Below are positions 23,824-36,700 of a DNA stretch of 64,000 nt, one piece after another; the first letter of the stretch is position 1, and each line of letters starts with the position of its first letter. Under the pieces are notes generated by a model. The model did not search any database and was not told the DNA's origin. It was given only the letters and a program-made list of their open reading frames with translations. Source of the DNA: Trichuris trichiura (taxonomy: Eukaryota; Nematoda; Enoplea; Trichinellida; Trichuridae). The stretch lies in assembly GCA_037903355.1 (NCBI GenBank), contig JBAJFE010000029.1, positions 1,302,001 to 1,366,000 on the forward strand, given 5' to 3'. A program made the translations under genes and the position numbers.

Positions 23824-26800
23824 CTGAAAAAGCACATTTGCAAACTGAAAACATCATGGTAGCTTAAGGCTATTTATGTAGAAATTATTTCAAATGTAAG
23901 GTGAGCCTGAGCAGGAATTCGCGCGTCAAGCAGGCCTGGGTAATTCATTTTCTTAGAAGAACTTCTTATCTTGACACAACGCTGTTAGCACGACAACGTG
24001 GCTACGTTAGCAAATTTCGTCCTCAGGTAGTCATCAGTAGGAGAGCAATAAAGCAAAGGGCTAAATGGCAAGTATGAATGAACACGAGCAGAAGGATGCA
24101 ACGTGTTCCATTAAACATCCATAAATCAAATGGTACTAAAACAGCATTATTTACTTAGACGGGATAAACAGTAACTCTGTGACATAAAGGATAATACTCC
24201 ACGTTACTGTTCATGCGCTATATACCACAGCAATGACCCTGCTTTTCTTCGCAACATCTGAAAGCATTACGATCACAAACACAAGTTCGTATGATCCCCA
24301 ATGGCAGGATACAAGACCAACGATAGGATCAGGAACGCATAGCAAACCATGTTACTTCATTACATTAATATTAATAAACAACATTTCTGTAATAATGCAA
24401 TTTTCAAAGGTCACTTCAAAACAGAACATATGCAAAATGTTTTACTGACAAGTTTCACCTAAAGGAAAGACATGCGATCCAAAAGTCTAAACCGACCTTG
24501 CTATTCCTTGATCACACTGACAGTCAAAACACAGAGAAATTAAAATGAACCCGATTGAGCACCCTTGCCGAGGGGAACATTAGACATACAGGATGAACAG
24601 GTGATGTTCAAGTTGCAAGCACTCAAAGTGTTCAAAAAACTTTTTTTTCTTCTTCTTCTAGCGAGCAAACTGTAAGCGCTGCTATTCCTTTAAATCCAAC
24701 AGCTACTAGTGCAACCAAACTATGCATTTATTGTAGAACGTTACAGCCTGCCAACTGATATGCATCGACTTGGCACGCGATCGAGAACTTGCTGGAACCT
24801 GAGCATCGCTAGTTATCTCGTTGCACGACTTTGCTTTATACTGCAACTGTACGTTCTCAATGCCCTGGTATACGTTACAAAGAAGCATGACAGATCTTGG
24901 ACATTAAGCTTCGTTTCTGTAATAAGCCTTGTAGTCGTAAGAGAGAGTCGCTCTGTCATCTAAAAGGAAGCATATGGTGCTCTCGTTAACTAGAAACTCC
25001 AGAAGCTTTGAAGAAAAAATAATCGGAAAGTTATTTAAGTGGAAAATGTGGCGACTCCACCTGCACACTTTCTGCTACGAAGATGCAAGTTAAGACTATG
25101 ATAATCATTCGACTATGTGAATTGTTCGTTACACAAAATCTACCTGGGTAAGTATTACTCATATAATGGAGGGTTACCGTAGCCACCGCAACGCGGGAAA
25201 GTCGCATGATTCTGACACTAAAGAAGAACAGATTGTTGAAATATTTTGTTATTAAAAAGGGATCACCTGTCGTTTTCGTGTTGTTGGCAATACCAGTTTA
25301 TACAGGCGTGCGGATCGGTCACATATACAGACTGCTTTTTGTGACATTCTCTCCTATTCGTATTGGCTGTTGTCTTACGCAGATCGATAAGATGATGCTT
25401 GAACAAATACAATCCAAAAGTTCAGTTAGGTTGAAAGCAAAAGAGCAGTGACTCTGCCTCAACTGACAGTTCCTTATTGGTCCGTTCAATTATTCGTATT
25501 GTTTACTATCAGCAGGGCAAAAGCCGTATCACGCGTGACTTCGTCACTTACTGCCTATGCTTGCGTTAAGAAGCCAAACATGCTCACAAATGCGATAACA
25601 AAACGAATTGACTTGCACTACTCCACAACGCTGAACGTAGCAAGGCATATTTGAAGTACTTCAACCTTTCTAACACTAAACAACTGCGCTAAATGGAGAA
25701 CGAAGAGATATTACTACCACTTCTCAGTCGATAAACGTCTTTTCACAAGGCCTGGCATAATACCTCGGAAGTTTCGATTCCCCAGTAAGCAAAATAAAAG
25801 TTAAGGCACACATTAATTGTGGTTGATGTCTGCACAACTCATGTTTGTAACATTTCCTTGCCTAAATTCCCATTGCGCGTGTCAACGCAATTTTCTGAAG
25901 TACTGTTGGTTTCAGTTGAGCCTCAAGGCAGCATCATGAAAATATCTTCTGTAGTATCTTCATTTGCATCCGCAAATGAGAACGCAAAAGTACCAAACGT
26001 TTTCGTTAAAAGTGCAGATGTTGCGCGAAGTGTATCGCTTTTTTCAACGTAGCGACGTTAATTTAAAACTCCAGCTTTCGTTAGAAAAGAGCTAGGAAAC
26101 CATTTTAGGGAACTGGTATACTCACCGTCAAAAGCGTGTATGTTTTCACGTTCATGTTGGAAACTGGGTGGCTGACAAACTGCCTAACAATATTTGTTGC
26201 TAATCTGGAAAGCTCCCCGTGTGTCAAATCTTTTGCAGTCAGTAACCATGATTTCGCTCAAACATTTATTCGTAATCAAATATTGAATAGCACGAAACGT
26301 TCAGACGCATTATGTAGTGCAGATGCGCGCTGGCTGCGGATCTTGGTGAGCAAAGGAATCTGACGGCGGACAGCGACCAAAATCACTTTGATCGTCTGTA
26401 AGCTCATTGCTCAAAGCTCTGTTGTCAGTCACGAAGGCTGTTATTCATTTTGTTCAACCGTGATTTCCTGTCGTTGCTGTGTAACCTGGCGTGGCCCTTG
26501 CAGGGACAATCGTTTGCTAGCCTCCTTTTCGTTCCGGTTCAGTATGGTTGTTCGCGTTTCCCTTCTTCCTTTTCCTTTTTCCTGTAAATTTCTGCTTTTT
26601 TTAGTATGTCGTACGTCTCAGCAACCGTCACAGCTCCGCCGCGCATTGCTTTTTATTAATAGCATAGTCAGGATAACCGTAGCAACTTCTATTCCGGGTT
26701 GTCAATCTTTGTTCAGGTCTCTAGGGGCTTATTTTCAGGCGAACGATTTCTACGGCGTATTGATAGCAATGCATTGCTTGCATTAAGAAAAGTTTTCATA

Positions 26801-26859
26801 AGTTTTGAAAACTTTGAAGACGTAACTTCTTTGTACTGGACCGTACAGTTTCATCATGT

Positions 26860-27020
26860 TTCAAACTGATCGTACGGAATTTGTCCCATTGAAAAGTCTG
26901 AAGATTGTTAATGTCAATGGACCGCTGAAGACTGGTCTCGAGCAGACAAGAAAGCCACGGATTGACATTAAAAGTTTTCAGACCTTTTCCAACGAGACAA
27001 GTTCCACACGATCACTTTGA
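26860..27020. repeat. Imperfect inverted repeat, arms about 60 bp
   Basis: The arm at about 26860-26920 pairs with about 26955-27020. The shared blocks include CTGATCGTACGGAATTTGTC against its near complement and TTAATGTCAAT against ATTGACATTAA. The loop is about 35 bases. It could be a decayed foldback element. Confidence 0.65.
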
Positions 27021-27156
27021 AAGAGGATAAGAACTTTTGAAAACAGCTTTTCGGTACGGGACAAGAGAACTTCTTGCACAGTATGTATAGTTATTATTAC
27101 AAAAGTTTCCCGTTATAACATCCGACAAATTGTGGTCAGCGGAGCTTTTGGGGATA

Positions 27157-27220
27157 CCCGTCTTCAGCAGATAGGGAAGTGGTATGTCATACTCCTTCCC
27201 TATCTGCTGAAGAAGACTTT
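27157..27220. repeat. Tight hairpin repeat
   Basis: TCTTCAGCAGATAGGGAAG at about 27160-27178 is matched by CTTCCCTATCTGCTGAAGA at about 27194-27212. The stem is about 19-20 bp and essentially perfect, with a loop of about 15 bases that is itself partly complementary. It lies 140 bases from the preceding inverted repeat. Confidence 0.75.
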
Positions 27221-30200
27221 TCGGGTGACGAGTTCTTCCCGTTGTGAAATTCATTAAAAAACTGAGCTTTCTGGATCAGCGTCGTCTGTCAGGGTAAGTG
27301 CCGGCGCAGTAGTAAAACTGCTAATGCTAACACTCTTCGATTATAAGAACTAGTTTATGTTTGCTTTGAATTTCAAGTTAAAGCATTCCTTGCTCAGCTT
27401 TCAGGACTGCTGCAATTTTTTAGCGAAAAAGTTTTGCGACGTTCAGCCCTGAGGAACGGCAGCAGCGCAGAAACTCTTTTAAATTTTTACACCATCTCGT
27501 CAGCAGAAGATGCCAATTTTCAGTTCAAAACCAGAAAGTTGATAGTAGAATTTCTGGTAACGGAAGTTTGGCTTTCATTAGGAACAGTATGGCATGGCAT
27601 GCCCGTTTTGCAATAAAACGTTAGAGAGAGAGGGGGGGGGTGGAAGAAAACAGAAGTTTCAGGGCACGGTTATCAGCGTGAGAAATGAAGAAGCTTTCAC
27701 ATCCTGCTGATAATGGGATCCCAAAGCTCAGTTTTTTCCCTTTTTTCTGGCATTTTATTACAAAACATGTATTCTGTGCTGTATTCGCTCCGATGAAAAT
27801 GAGGAGTTGCACTTTACGCGCAATCTACAGCCCAAGATTTGCAAAATGCCTGCGTGACAACCGAGTTACTCCATATTTCACCCAGAAAGTATACTCACTG
27901 TTTCTTAATAGCTTTCTTATTGCGGTTCTTTTTCCGTGCACTAAGTTTTTCAGCCCCAGATGGCAGTCGTTTCCCCAAAAGTTCGCTGAACGACCAAGTG
28001 GGAAGTTGAGCCAGCAAAAACACTCGATTAGACTGATTCTTTTATTTTGCGCATTCTCAATTTGAATAGAATAAATCAAGCCTCCTGATTCCGCAGTTAA
28101 CATTAAAAATTACGTGTTGACGAAGGAGTACGGTGTTTTTGCAAGCTTTGTTCAGTCAAGCGTTTTCCAGTGGTGGTAAAAGTCTTATGTTTTTCAACAT
28201 GATCTGTGCATTTTACGAAAAATAATACATCCCTGCATGTAGTGATTTATAGTTCAACTAAGTAGTGCTAGCTTTTCTTTGAATACAAGCTCTGATTGCT
28301 GTTTAAATAGAAGTGCCAAAACCAGATTGCTCGTTCGGTTCCTGGCATACATCCCTCATCATAATAGTAATTTCAATGTTCATGTGGCACCAACGGAACT
28401 CCTGCAGTGAATTATGATTTGGTGCATTAAGTTTTAAAGTCTTTCTCTGAGCATTGCAAATTTGCCAAGTGCGTTTTAATGATCGTCAAGCAAAATAGCT
28501 GCCGAAGCGCAAGTAAAGTTTGGTCTGGAGGCCATGGAGCAATCGGCGATTGGCAACTTTGATTTAATTTCCAGATCCAGTAGGTAAAGTGAATTCAAGC
28601 GGTCCACCGAAACATGAAACGGAAAAAAGAAATTTCCTTTCGCAGGCAACAGTGATAATAAACAAGTTGTCGTAGAGCGCTTTCTAGGACGCCATAGCGA
28701 AAGTTTGAAAGAGCGACGCTCACCTAAAGGACTATGGGCCAGAGTAAAAATATTACTGTTCATGTCATTCAAAAAAATCATGAAGTGCTTTTGTTCTTTC
28801 AACTAGTAGAAGGTTATTCATTGCGAGTTTGCCTTTAAGTGACTTCTCACAGGCTGAAGAGATTGATTAAAAGAGATTGACATGGATGGGTGCACTTTAG
28901 TTTGAAATGGCAAAGGAGACACAGTTGCGTGGTAGTCATCCCGAAGGCAGAACTATTGAAAAAGAATTACTTGTCAACTTAGTTTAGTTTAATGGATCGT
29001 GAGTGTAAGCAGTGGTCGAAAAAGGTTTGCTAACCTGCCGAACAGCTGGTAGAAAAGCATTGAAGTGTGAGAACTTAAAGCACAAAAATCTCTCGTTGAA
29101 AAATGTACGCGTTTTATCTTCCGTTGGGGATAACATTTTGACAGATGAGCGAACGCTATCCGGGCGCTGTTGTCCTCACCTTCCCACCGTTGCGTTGACT
29201 AATCGCTACTTCGCCTAGTGCTTTCCTGACACGGTAAGCTTAAAGAGATTACTTGGAACTAAAAAATACGACGCGATTTAATAATCGATAACTGTAAAAG
29301 GGGCAAAAAATAAAAGTTGTAGAACTGAGAAGGAAGCAAAAGGACATTGATGAGGGAGGCGTGACTAGATGGAAAGCGGCAACGGATAATTAACGAACAG
29401 TTTCACCGAAAGGAAAGGGAGATTTCAAGTGGACGGAGGAGAAAAAGAGCAAGTGGCAACTAGGGAATTCCATGTTACTATGCGCCGTCCAAAAGATGGT
29501 GAGCCAGAAATGCTCCGTGAACATGATGGAAGTTGTTTTAGAAATTTCAAAAATGTCGAATTTTCAAAACAAAATTAAAGTTTCGTTCCGCATAAGAAAA
29601 CGTCAGAATAAAGCAGAGCACCTTCACATCATCTAAACAAATTCCATTGCTTTGGTTACAAGCACGACTGAGAGGAATTGAAACGATGAAAGTTAGACTT
29701 CCGTTAGCTGTCATGTTCGCGTACGTAATGTGGTGCACTTGCGCTCTTTATTGTTAGTTCTTTAGACCTTTTAATTTACTGTTTGGGCATATAACATGAA
29801 TCGGCTGGATGTTCTTCTGTATCCCGTAATTAATTTTCTGTCTTCTCTCAGCGACTGCAGCAAAATTCAACGCCTTTGAAAGGTGATTAGTTCACGGCCA
29901 GCATTACTGTCAAACATTGCATTTGACCTCTTCATCATTACACCATTGTCAAACCGCAGCCAAAGAGCAGTTCGTCGAATAAGATAGTTTGCAGAGACAG
30001 GCTGCGAGTTTTATTTCGTTTATCTGAGTGAGAAGTTGTGCATCAGAAGTGCGTAGCTGATCAAAGTCGGCGATCGTGAAGTGACATTTTCTTTACGTAA
30101 TAGGCAGCACGAGGTCTTGAGAAAGGTGCCTGTCTGTCGGTTCACTTTTGAGCAACTGGTGCTGACCTGCACTCATGGCCTGATGACCAGATGCAATAAA

Positions 30201-30791
30201 GGAAATCAGCGTTCAGCCAGTACAACAGTAAGTACATTGCTTGCCATTGGACCGTTCAATCATTTCCCATTTCGTTTGCCATTTTACAATAAGCTCGCTG
30301 TATTCCTCAGAAGTAATAAAGTTTTAGCTACTTCAGGCTGCAGGTCAGCGATCTTTATGTCCCCTCGGAACGCTTTTATGTATCAATTATAGCAACGATC
30401 GCTGAACGTTCGTCAAAAGAATGCTGGAAGAAGGAACTCGCTGAAAAAGTGTGCAGGTAGTCTCTGAGTTCTACGAAAAGACTGCGCTGGCAAATCTGAA
30501 TTATCAGAGCGTAAATAGTATGGTACTGTAAATTGGCAGCTCACCAGACCGTCGCGGCCGTTCTACCCGCTGAACAGCTCAGTCCAAACGTCAGATTTCT
30601 TCATCAGCCAGGCCCGTTTGTGTAAGTTGTGCCTTTCAAGGTGTCAACATAGACGTCAACCTAAATTAGCGCTTGCCTTCACAAACAGTGGGCACGGCAA
30701 TGCGGGCGCCACAAGGGCGGATTAAAGGTACCTGAAGAGCTAGAAGGTCTTTAGCAGCACGGTTTGGCCGGTTTTTTTGCTCTGTGAAGCT

Positions 30792-33700
30792 ATGCCTTGT
30801 CTGAATGTATGCTCGAAACGCCTTCTTCACTTTGACTTCATACAGTATGGAATGGGCAGGATTTTTCGCTGGTATGCTAAAATAGTCTGCCATCATCCGT
30901 ACATATTCATTTTGGTTCCCATTGTTTTTACTGTAATGCTTTCCTGCGGCATTTACGTACGTTGGCCTCTGACTGACGCCTTACGTTTGTATACACCGCT
31001 GAATGCACTGGCTCATAAGGAAAGATTCATCTTCCAACAGCAATGGCCTTTGAGCGAAGGTCATTACGTTCCTGGAAGGCAACTGATTAACAAGAGGCAA
31101 TGCCAAGTGATTGTCACGGCTCGAGACGGTGGAAACGTTCTCAGATCAGAAATAGGCAAGATAGTCCAGGAATTGAATCACTTCATTGTTCACGGAGTCC
31201 AGGTAATTAATTTCTTTTCTTTTCTACTCGATTGGCTAACGAACAAGTTTTTTTTTTTATCAAGTGTGATTAAGATGCACAACTTTTTCTTGAATATTGT
31301 CATAGTAACGAAGAAATCATTTCTCTCATTACCTCTCAACTTGACTTTCCGTCACCTCAACAGTGACTCAAGGTCAATCAAACTTGCTATGACAAAACAG
31401 TTTTCTCATTGGGTTTGATGCATCGCAGTCTTGCCGTGGGCTGTGGGCTGTGGTCTGTTAGCCACTCAGGAGAGTAGATCAAATAATTTAATAATTAAGG
31501 AGTTTACAGCCGGTTGAAAAGGCTTGCAATATTCCAGGTGAAAGCGCGTCGTCACGAAGTGATGCGATTATTAACTATTAACGATTGCAGAATAGGTAGC
31601 ATTTCTTGCGTTCACATTTTACTTTTTCGCACCTTCTGGACTTGCTACATTAAGCTAGACGGTTACAATGTTTATTTTAATCGCACACATTCTTCTCTAG
31701 ACTGAAGACAGCAGGTGATAACGTCTTAGAAGTTCCAAAGGGCGAAACGCAAACATGACTTAGCAGCAGAAGGTTTACGTTAAAGAGTGAGTGAGAAGCA
31801 CCATTGGGCATAAGATTGAGGATACTTATGGCGGGACTGGACGTGTCCTGAAACTTTGTTTACTCTGTAGATCTGTGATAAATCGTCTTATTCTGTAAAA
31901 TATTACTAGGAAATACAAGTTGCAGTTCACAGAAACGACATAATTTCGCGGCATGTTAACTTCATGGTTGATCTTCGGTTCACTTATTTGGCCTGTTTGT
32001 TGTTTCTGTAAATAAACTTCAGAAAGCCCTACCAGGAAATGGATGAACAAATTGTTAGAGAAAATACAGAACGATCACATACCGTACGTTTTGGAACTGC
32101 TCTTGTTTCGTTGTCAGCGATGTAAGGGAGGAGCTGTTTATTCGGTAAGGCGGTGGTTAAATAAGCACGTGGGTACAATGGGTGCGGATTAGCTCGGTAG
32201 AGCGCAGCGTTGGAATTTATTAATTAGCGCATTCCATACCTCACTAACCGCCACTCCATTGCCGCGATTGATGATGTTGTTACTGATAACCTGTTAAAAG
32301 ACACCCCGTCTTTTGAGACATGTTAACTTGTCTCACTTCTGCCTCTCTCGTAAGTTTCCATAAAAAAGATAGGAATGCTACGAATGTAATACTTCCTATT
32401 GCAGCCGTCAGTTTTCCGGTAATGCCTTTCACTAGACGCAGCTTAAGTGGGTCAGAATTAAGCAAATCCTTGGGAATGAAGTGAAAGAAAGTGGCGTAGG
32501 GTAGTCATAACAACGCTGATGTGCTGTGTCATGCGCTGGAATGGGTGGACGAGCGCAAAGACCTGCATTCAATTTCTCAGTTTAGAGACAGTGCGTAGCA
32601 TCTTTTCAGAATACTGTAAAAAGGAAGGAAAGAAGATTTCTCGTTCTTTTGTCGTCAATTCTCGCACCTTTTGAATCTGTTTGTATAATTTTCTACGCAC
32701 GGTTTGGCACAGTGGATGCCACAGTTCTGCTTGAAACTTTGAACTTCGTATCTGCAGACCTTACTAAACGTTATAGCTAGGTTGCTTCCATTGGATGGAC
32801 ATAGCAACTTGGCACTGCATGCTGCGTTTGTTCTTGTTTTCCAGGAACGTGCGTGTTAGTGGCATCTGGGCGCTTGTAGAGACGAAAAACATTGCCATGA
32901 GCTACGTCTAAAAATAAGAAAGCTAAATGACTCATTTGGCTTCTTCAGTTTATCGCTCATTGTCCAAAATTGCAACGATGCTCCTGGAAGCACGTGAACG
33001 TTGCTTACATGATTGCCGTCGATTAAATAGGGCAGCAATGAGGCAGTTTCTAATGAATGATTAGATGGTAACAGAGCTGAGCCGAATCTAGTTATTAATA
33101 ATTAATCCCCTATTTCCAGATGCAGTTTCCAACCATGTAACTTTGTTTCTGAGAGCGCAGCTTAGCTGCTGCTTTGCATCCATAACAATTGTTTCTCGCT
33201 AATGCGGCGACAAGTGATCTGGTTACTTCACTAATTCAAATGAGCCTTTAGCGAGAAATTAACATGTTGAATTTAGCGATGGGTAGACCAGTATGATCAG
33301 TGCAGCAGTCCTTTATGCCATAGTTAGACTCATGCCTTAAGGAATGACTTTCTGATATGCAGTTCTGGATTAAGTAGTAATACTTAGCGACTGTATGCTG
33401 TGTTGACGGCCTTTTTAAATATCGTTCACAGTGATTTTTTTTCTGACGATAGAAGTAATCATTTTTAGAGTTGCGCACTCTGTCTTGTATATCTAGTGTT
33501 TCCCGTTTTTTCTTATAGGCATTAAAAGTTCATAGAGCTCTCGTTCCGCGATTGCATGCACGCTGAATACTGATTACCACTCTAGCTAACCCAGCAGATT
33601 CTCTGGTTGTTGTGTTAACTACTTGTACTGAAAAAGTCATTTCTGATCTGCCAGATTTATTCAGCGTGCACTCTGCTGCTTCCTGATTTGCGGGAAATTA

Positions 33701-36700
33701 AGTCTACAACTTTCTGTGCATTATCTTCATTAAAATTCATGGGGCATTAAAAGGTACAAAATGTCTTCGCCTTAGTCCATTGAACCATTCTTCGTCGTAC
33801 TTGAGCACTGGTATGCCAAAATCTTTTAACTCATTCCTGTAATCGGTTTGACAGCTAGAATCCGTGCAGGGAGTTCCGTTAGTCCCTGTGCATCGACTTC
33901 CAGTTGCCATTGAACTTTACTATACCCATGTACGGAGCGTCACACTATGTCTGTAGCGGCTGAGAGCCGATTGTTACCCAGAAAAGTGACAGAGCTGGAT
34001 GGGCAATCAGAACTTTCCGTGACCACTCGCCGTATTTAACGGACTGCTGTTCAACTGATGACGGAGAGTAACGTTCGCTGGATGCTTCAGTTTTCCATTC
34101 AAGTTTGCACTTTTCGCGCAACACACACACGCACATGATTTTCATCCATTGCAATTATGAAGTAAGACTAAGCATTCCAGGACAGTTACCAAAAATTATG
34201 TGTGCAGGGTGTTTCAAAATAATCAGTTATGAAATACCCTGTTTACTGGTTTCCGCAGCATACGTTAATAGTTTCCACGCTAGTGCTTTATCTCCCCTAT
34301 AAAACTCCATGTTTTCGACAAAATCTTCGGTAGCTTAACCATCTTGAAATAGGTTTAGTCAGGTTCATGTGCGCTGATCTCGTTGAAAGTTCTTAAAATT
34401 CAGCGAACTGTTACATCTTGTACAAACCCTGTACTTGAACTGTTGTGTAGTTCAGCTGAAATGAATGTGGTTAACTTTTGGACTTGGAGAAAAGTTAGTT
34501 TATTTCAGCTCAATTATATATCTGTCCTTCTTTGCTCCTCACTTTCCCTTTGGGGATGTAATAGTAATTAGACAATGGCTTTAGTCACTTGCCTGAAGCC
34601 AAGTGGAATAAGTGAATTGTTAAAAATAGTTTTGATTTCATTTACAAGCATGGGTTGCAAGCAGCTGCAGTCAGTGCTCTTGACCAGTTGTCTGCTGGGA
34701 AACTGTTGACCAGTTTCCGTTGGGTATAAGTTTGAAACGGGTTTCAGTGCGACTGATGGTATGAACTTAACTTAACCTGCAAGGATATTTTTTACAGCCC
34801 AGTTTTGTTTAAGCTCAGATTGGTATGAAAAATCAAGGTTACTGCGGAGCGCTCAGAAACCCACTTATTGCAATGGGATAGTATTAAAAGAAAGGCGATG
34901 TTCATGAGAGGTTTATACTGACGGAGCGTCACGCGTTTGTGAAATACCTGGCTGTAGGGATTCTAATTTGTTCAGAACGTTTCGTTGACTAGTGATAGTA
35001 GACTAACGTTGCTGCAAATCTACCTTTTCTTTGGCAATATGTATGCTTCAGCAACCATGATGCCAACAGGTCATACTCTTTAATGCCAAAAGACTAACGT
35101 TGGCCCAATTTAGGCAGCTTATAAACTCGTAGCGCTCCATCTTTATGAATCTCAAATGGAAATGACACCTATCTAATCGTACGCTGAAAGCAAAACAAAC
35201 TGAAGAAAAATGCGTTTTTGTCAATAAACTCTATCTACTTTCTTTCCTTTTGAGAGAGTAGAGCGTAGACGGCACTTGCAATCCTAAAAGCGGAGACGGA
35301 CTAGTTTTGGCGCTCCGTTTGTGTGTCATGAAAGGTTGTATGCACCAATGACCTGTTCATTTTTATGATTCACTTCAGAGCAGGTGCAGCCCCGAAAGTG
35401 TTTTCATTGACGAACTGAATATTTCGTTTCAGAGATTTCTTATCGGAATGTTAATTGCTCTCAAATAGACTTTCCATAAAAAGAATGTTTTCACAGGAAA
35501 CGTTGGTCAGCAAACATGCTTAGCATACTTACAATTTAGCAAACCGGACACGTTCCCATGTTGAATTATTACATCGTTTGCATGCCAATCAAAGGTTTCT
35601 TGACCGGGAAAATCCAGAAATTCGAAGTGAATGCACAGAAGTATTGTATTTATGGATACGCTAAAATCATTCTTCGGGAAGCATACATGTTAATAGAATT
35701 GGTAATAATCGGGAAATATCTTCCTAATGCAGGTATTCTTTTCACAAAGGCAACAAGATTAGATACGCCAAGCCGGGTGCTACCGACTAAAGTTCATTTC
35801 AAATCAAGCAAAAATCTCAAACTCCTATGTTCCAGGCCCGAGAAGTTTCATGTAGTAAAAGTTCTTCTATAGCTGAACGAGCTGCTTCACCAAAAACGTA
35901 ACAAAGAGGAACACATTATGATGTCATTGTGTTTGGGAATGTCTGTTACAATAAGGCCCGTGTTCATCTGTTACCACTACCAGATTTTATAATGTTATGG
36001 GCAAAGTATCGCATCGCTTTATAGGGTAACAGCGCATTTGATGGATTAGTTCTTTGTTAAACCCCACGTCGTAAGAAACATGCAATGTGCAGCAATTGGA
36101 GGGTTCAAAGAAGACTGTCAGGAAACTTGTCACTTCTAAAGCGAGAGCAGGAGAAAAGATTGCAATAATGACAAGACAATGTTACCGAGTAATGTGCGTT
36201 ACTATTTAGAACTCAGTAGATTTTTGTCTCAGCTGCGTAAAGTTTTGGTTTACTACAGAAACTGTCGACGAAGGAGCAACGATAAAATGTATTTTAACGT
36301 GCGGGCACATGATGCTATAAGCAAAATACATCGGAAAAATCAAATGTTTTTACACCATGGTGGCTGCACGGTCCTCCGTTGAGGTTTTTATTTCAGAACG
36401 TCGCTGAACAGCTGGCATCCGCAGAGGTGCAACATTGAAAATGTCCTGCCGAACGCTATACTAAGCATTTTTTGGTATGCTGAACCGCGCGTCGTTGCTA
36501 CTTGGGTTAATGCATCTGTTGTTACGTAAGCTAACGCATATTACTCAACCCCTTCGTGTGTGTCCATATTTCAGGAAAATAACTTTGCATGACCCATGTA
36601 GAGCATCTTTATTCATCATTGCCCTTAGGTAGGCTGTTGTCACAGTAGAGACGAGTGGCAGCAGTTCGCTGTCGTCGTAAACTGCGTTCTTCTGACTTGG

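Larger units (their letters stand above)
23824..30791. other. Gene-poor 7-kb stretch between ABCA and PTR genes
   Basis: I found no exon with convincing protein similarity or chained splice sites here. The missing TM1 exon of the ABCA gene should lie on the minus strand in or beyond this region. The region also contains the hairpin cluster at 26860-27220. A plus-strand frame from ATG 26544 to stop 26786 begins with a hydrophobic stretch that could mimic a signal peptide (80 codons), but nothing else supports it. Confidence 0.4.

Noticed and set aside
26388..26786. 132-codon plus-strand frame with a hydrophobic start (ATG 26544)
   Set aside because: Cys- and Phe-rich composition with T-tracts that look like intron or intergenic sequence. 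No homology, no poly(A) signal close by and no partner exons.
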